Assembly (NCBI GenBank): GCA_964036665.1
Contig: OZ038528.1
Location: 1,736,001-1,800,000, forward strand
Direction: 5' to 3'
From: Gordius sp. MW1
Lineage: Eukaryota; Nematomorpha; Gordioida; Gordea; Gordiidae
DNA: 64,000 bases
Positions within the stretch are counted from its first letter, which is position 1. The number at the start of each line of letters is the position of its first letter. This document shows positions 61,859 to 64,000 of the stretch, one piece after another. Under the pieces are notes generated by a model. That model was not told the DNA's origin. It made no database searches and worked only from the letters and a program-made list of their open reading frames with translations. A program made the translations under genes and the position numbers.

Positions 61859-62456
61859 CAGGCGTACAGAAGGGGGAGGGGAAACGGGAAATTTCCTCCC
61901 CTTGGCAAGAATTTAAATTTTGTTTTTATTAATAACTAAATTAATTGGTAAAATATTATAGTTTAATTGCAAAAAATATTTTAAGACACATATAAATCTG
62001 TAAACACAATATAATATATATATTAATTTATTATAATGTTTTTTATTCTATACACTGAAATATTATCTTTATCAATTATAATATTTGTCTAAATTTTTCT
62101 GTTAAAATCAATCACGGTTTAGTAACTAAATTGCTCGCTAGGGCCAGCCCAAACCCTTTAATTGCCCAATTCACTAATTCTGTCCGAACTGGCGGGCTAA
62201 AAATGACGAATTTAAATGCAGGTTCGGATTTTATTCTAGAATTTTTATAAATAAAAAAGTGACAAAAAAATAGTAATCTATAGAAAAATATCATTGTTGT
62301 GGCAGCCCAAGCATACTTGAAAATTTACGACTGTTGCCTGCCCGGCCCTATGGCCGAGTGGACCCAGAAGCGGGCCTAACTTTATAGTTGTTTAATTTTT
62401 TTTTGATTACAAATTAAATAATTAAGAAAAATTTTTTTAGCGGCTTTCCCTCCCTG
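61859..62456. mobile_element. hAT-type element, family C
   Basis: Left end CAGGCGTACAGAAGGGGG, right end GGCTTTCCCTCCCTG. Flanked by a 9-bp direct repeat CTGCTAGCC (61849-61857 and 62457-62465), with one extra base at the left junction. The body is homologous, in inverted orientation, to parts of 46845-48402 and preserves the empty site of the family D insertion found there. Confidence 0.82.
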
Positions 62457-62465
62457 CTGCTAGCC

Positions 62466-62805
62466 TTGATATTATACTATAGGATTTAATTGACGAAATG
62501 CATACTATTACATATCTATTTTAAAACATAATTTTTTATAAACCTAACTGTCATTTTTAAAATAACTAAACAGTATTAGCAGTATAGATGAAAATCTTAA
62601 ATTTACCAGTCTGCCACATTCCTCTTAGTTAATAAGCGGTACTATTCGAAAAAAAGATTGAATAGTTAGTTTAAACTAAGATACACACTTTTAGTACATT
62701 ATATTAAAGCATATATTTTTGCAAGATATACAAGATTATTTTTATATTTATAAAAATATTCGAGAAATTTATAATACGTCCACGATTTTTAAATCATATG
62801 TTATT
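62466..62805 (+). promoter_or_regulatory. Presumed shared upstream region of MRPL53 exon 1 and DPAGT1
   Basis: 340 bp of AT-rich DNA between the hAT-type element and the MRPL53 ATG. No TATA box or initiator stands out. Since the DPAGT1 ATG is only 133 bp after the MRPL53 ATG, both probably use a promoter here. This is inference. Confidence 0.4.
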
Positions 62806-62921
62806 ATGGCAGCTACAACGTGGAAGCCTATAGGACGTGCTTTTTCAAAACTTGAATTAAGAAACACCAAACAAATTGAATTTATATTTGATCCTTTTTC
62901 CAAAAATCAAGAAACTATTAG
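62806..62921 (+). CDS. MRPL53: Likely MRPL53 (mitochondrial ribosomal protein L53), exon 1 only
   Basis: Thirty-eight complete codons starting at the ATG in ATTATGGCAGC. The segment RNTKQIEFIFDPFSKNQETIR resembles the start of animal MRPL53 ([21 protein letters not shown] in human), a protein of about 110 residues in the large mitochondrial ribosomal subunit. After ATTAG a GT donor follows at 62922-62923. Without splicing the frame stops at 62944-62946 after 46 codons, far too short for the family, so splicing to a later exon is expected. No second exon is visible before the window ends; the next 1 kb is DPAGT1. Either DPAGT1 is nested in an MRPL53 intron, or this is an orphan first exon. The assignment rests on about 20 residues. 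Confidence 0.65.
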
Positions 62922-62938
62922 GTTTGCTTACACAAGTT

Positions 62939-64000
62939 ATGGATGATATTGCGAGCTATATTATTTCCCTTTTATTGAATTTATTCATATCATACTCTAG
63001 TTATCATTTAGTATCACAATTGATTATATCACTTACTCCTTTGTTTTTAAAAGCTAATATTCTCGGCAAGGATGTGCATAAGAAAGATAGGCCTATATTA
63101 CCTGAGGCTTTGGGGATAGTCTCAGGTGCTGTCTTTATCATCACGATGTTTATATTTATCCCAATATTTTTTTACAAAATATTGCTATATGAGACAACCT
63201 TTCCATATGCTCCATTCCTTGAATTTTTAGCAGGGTTGTTGTCAATATGCTGTATGCTTCTATTAGGTTTTGCAGATGATGTTTTAAATCTTAAATGGAG
63301 ATATAAATTAGTTCTGCCAACAGTAGCATCTCTGCCTTTGTTGATGGTTTATATGATAAATATAAACTCTACAGTGATCATAATTCCTAAACCATTTAAT
63401 CAATTAATTGGCCATAATATTAATATAGGTGGTTTTTATTATCTTTACATGGGAATGTTGGCTGTATTTTGTACAAATTCTATCAACATTTATTCAGGGA
63501 TTAATGGCTTAGAAGTTGGACAGTCACTTGTAATAGCTATGTCAATTCTTATTTTCAATGTAATTGAGTTTTATGGGAAATATTGGAAGAATCATTTATT
63601 TGCTATAACATTTATAATACCTTATATTTTCTCATCTTCAGCCCTTTTTTCCTGTAATATATATCCTGCTAAAGTTTTTGTTGGTGATACATTTTGCTAT
63701 TATTCTGGTATGCTTTTTGCAGTTATTGGAATTTTAGGCCATTTCAGTAAAACTGTACTTTTATTTTTTATCCCACAAATCTTCAATTTTTTATATTCTT
63801 TGCCACAACTATTTCATCTAATCCCATGCCCTAGACATCGCATGCCCCACTATGATGATCAAGAAAATAAGTTGATGCAAAGTTACTCAGAATTTAAAGT
63901 TTCTGATCTTAAACGAATAGGAAAATACATATTAAACATTTTGGCATTCATGAAAATGATAGATCTTCAATATTATACCAAAGATGATGTGCATTATATT
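62939..64000 (+). CDS. DPAGT1: DPAGT1 (ALG7), UDP-GlcNAc:dolichyl-phosphate GlcNAc-1-P transferase, 3' end outside window
   Basis: Multi-pass ER enzyme that makes GlcNAc-PP-dolichol, the first lipid-linked step of N-glycosylation and the target of tunicamycin. The frame is open without introns for 354 codons to the window edge (human is 408 residues, so about 85-90% is present). Visible motifs: PEALGIVSGAVF (55-66), LLGFADDVLNLKWRYKL (109-125, with the Asp pair), GMLAVFCTNSINIYSGINGLE (172-192), PAKVFVGDTFCY (243-254) and IPCPRHRMP (295-303), with many hydrophobic segments between. Start: the first ATG in frame; the frame is open upstream only to 62861. The start overlaps by 8 nt the end of the unspliced MRPL53-like frame. 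Other genes here are intron-rich, so the unbroken frame is notable; it may be an ancestral state or a retrocopy. Confidence 0.95.
   Translation, partial: MDDIASYIISLLLNLFISYSSYHLVSQLIISLTPLFLKANILGKDVHKKDRPILPEALGIVSGAVFIITMFIFIPIFFYKILLYETTFPYAPFLEFLAGLLSICCMLLLGFADDVLNLKWRYKLVLPTVASLPLLMVYMININSTVIIIPKPFNQLIGHNINIGGFYYLYMGMLAVFCTNSINIYSGINGLEVGQSLVIAMSILIFNVIEFYGKYWKNHLFAITFIIPYIFSSSALFSCNIYPAKVFVGDTFCYYSGMLFAVIGILGHFSKTVLLFFIPQIFNFLYSLPQLFHLIPCPRHRMPHYDDQENKLMQSYSEFKVSDLKRIGKYILNILAFMKMIDLQYYTKDDVHYI

Noticed and set aside
1-64000. CRISPR arrays, prokaryotic operons or ribosomal RNA genes
   Set aside because: None seen. Repeats are dispersed transposons, and genes are spliced eukaryotic genes.

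Overview
This is an AT-rich animal (metazoan) nuclear DNA window. The evidence is spliced genes with GT-AG introns, AATAAA poly(A) signals, animal gene families (CPSF3, a MYT1-type neural zinc-finger factor, DPAGT1, MRPL53) and dense DNA transposons. Introns range from 38 bp to almost 4 kb. The 38-bp introns at the 5' end of CPSF3 resemble those of flatworms and some other small invertebrates, but the phylum cannot be fixed from this sequence alone.

Layout. 1-1790: AT-rich flank with one hAT-type MITE and a 77-bp tandem duplication. 1795-4856: a nearly full-length but broken RTE-like LINE that ends about 75 bp before the next start codon. 4930-15039 (+): CPSF3, the pre-mRNA 3'-end endonuclease, in 17 exons (about 708 aa). 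Most of its long introns carry a MITE or another transposon remnant. 15040-41759: about 26.7 kb without a recognisable host gene, holding many MITE copies, a LINE fragment and homopolymer G/C tracts. 41760-57314 (+): a MYT1/ST18-family CCHHC zinc-finger transcription factor in 12 exons (about 1,430 aa), with four fingers in two pairs and a PLDLS motif. 58810-59811 (-): a dead mariner. 61859-62456: another hAT-type element. 62806-64000 (+): exon 1 of a likely MRPL53 gene, and 17 bp after its splice donor an uninterrupted DPAGT1 reading frame that runs off the window.

The mobile DNA is the dominant feature. Several element families share hAT-like ends (CATGGGCGTAGCC, CAG(G/T)GGCGTA, CAGAGGTC, TAGTGTTGTAAAAACGG). 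I could read 8-bp or near-8-bp target duplications for nineteen elements, five of them perfect 8/8 matches plus one perfect 9-bp flanking repeat. One insertion (47181-47952) has its empty site preserved in a related element at 62182-62189.

The host genes are not a pathway cluster. CPSF3 acts in mRNA 3' processing, the MYT1 factor in transcriptional (probably neural) repression, DPAGT1 in the first step of N-glycosylation at the ER, and MRPL53 in the mitochondrial ribosome. The arrangement most worth checking is MRPL53 exon 1 running into DPAGT1, where the unspliced small frame and the DPAGT1 start overlap by 8 nt.
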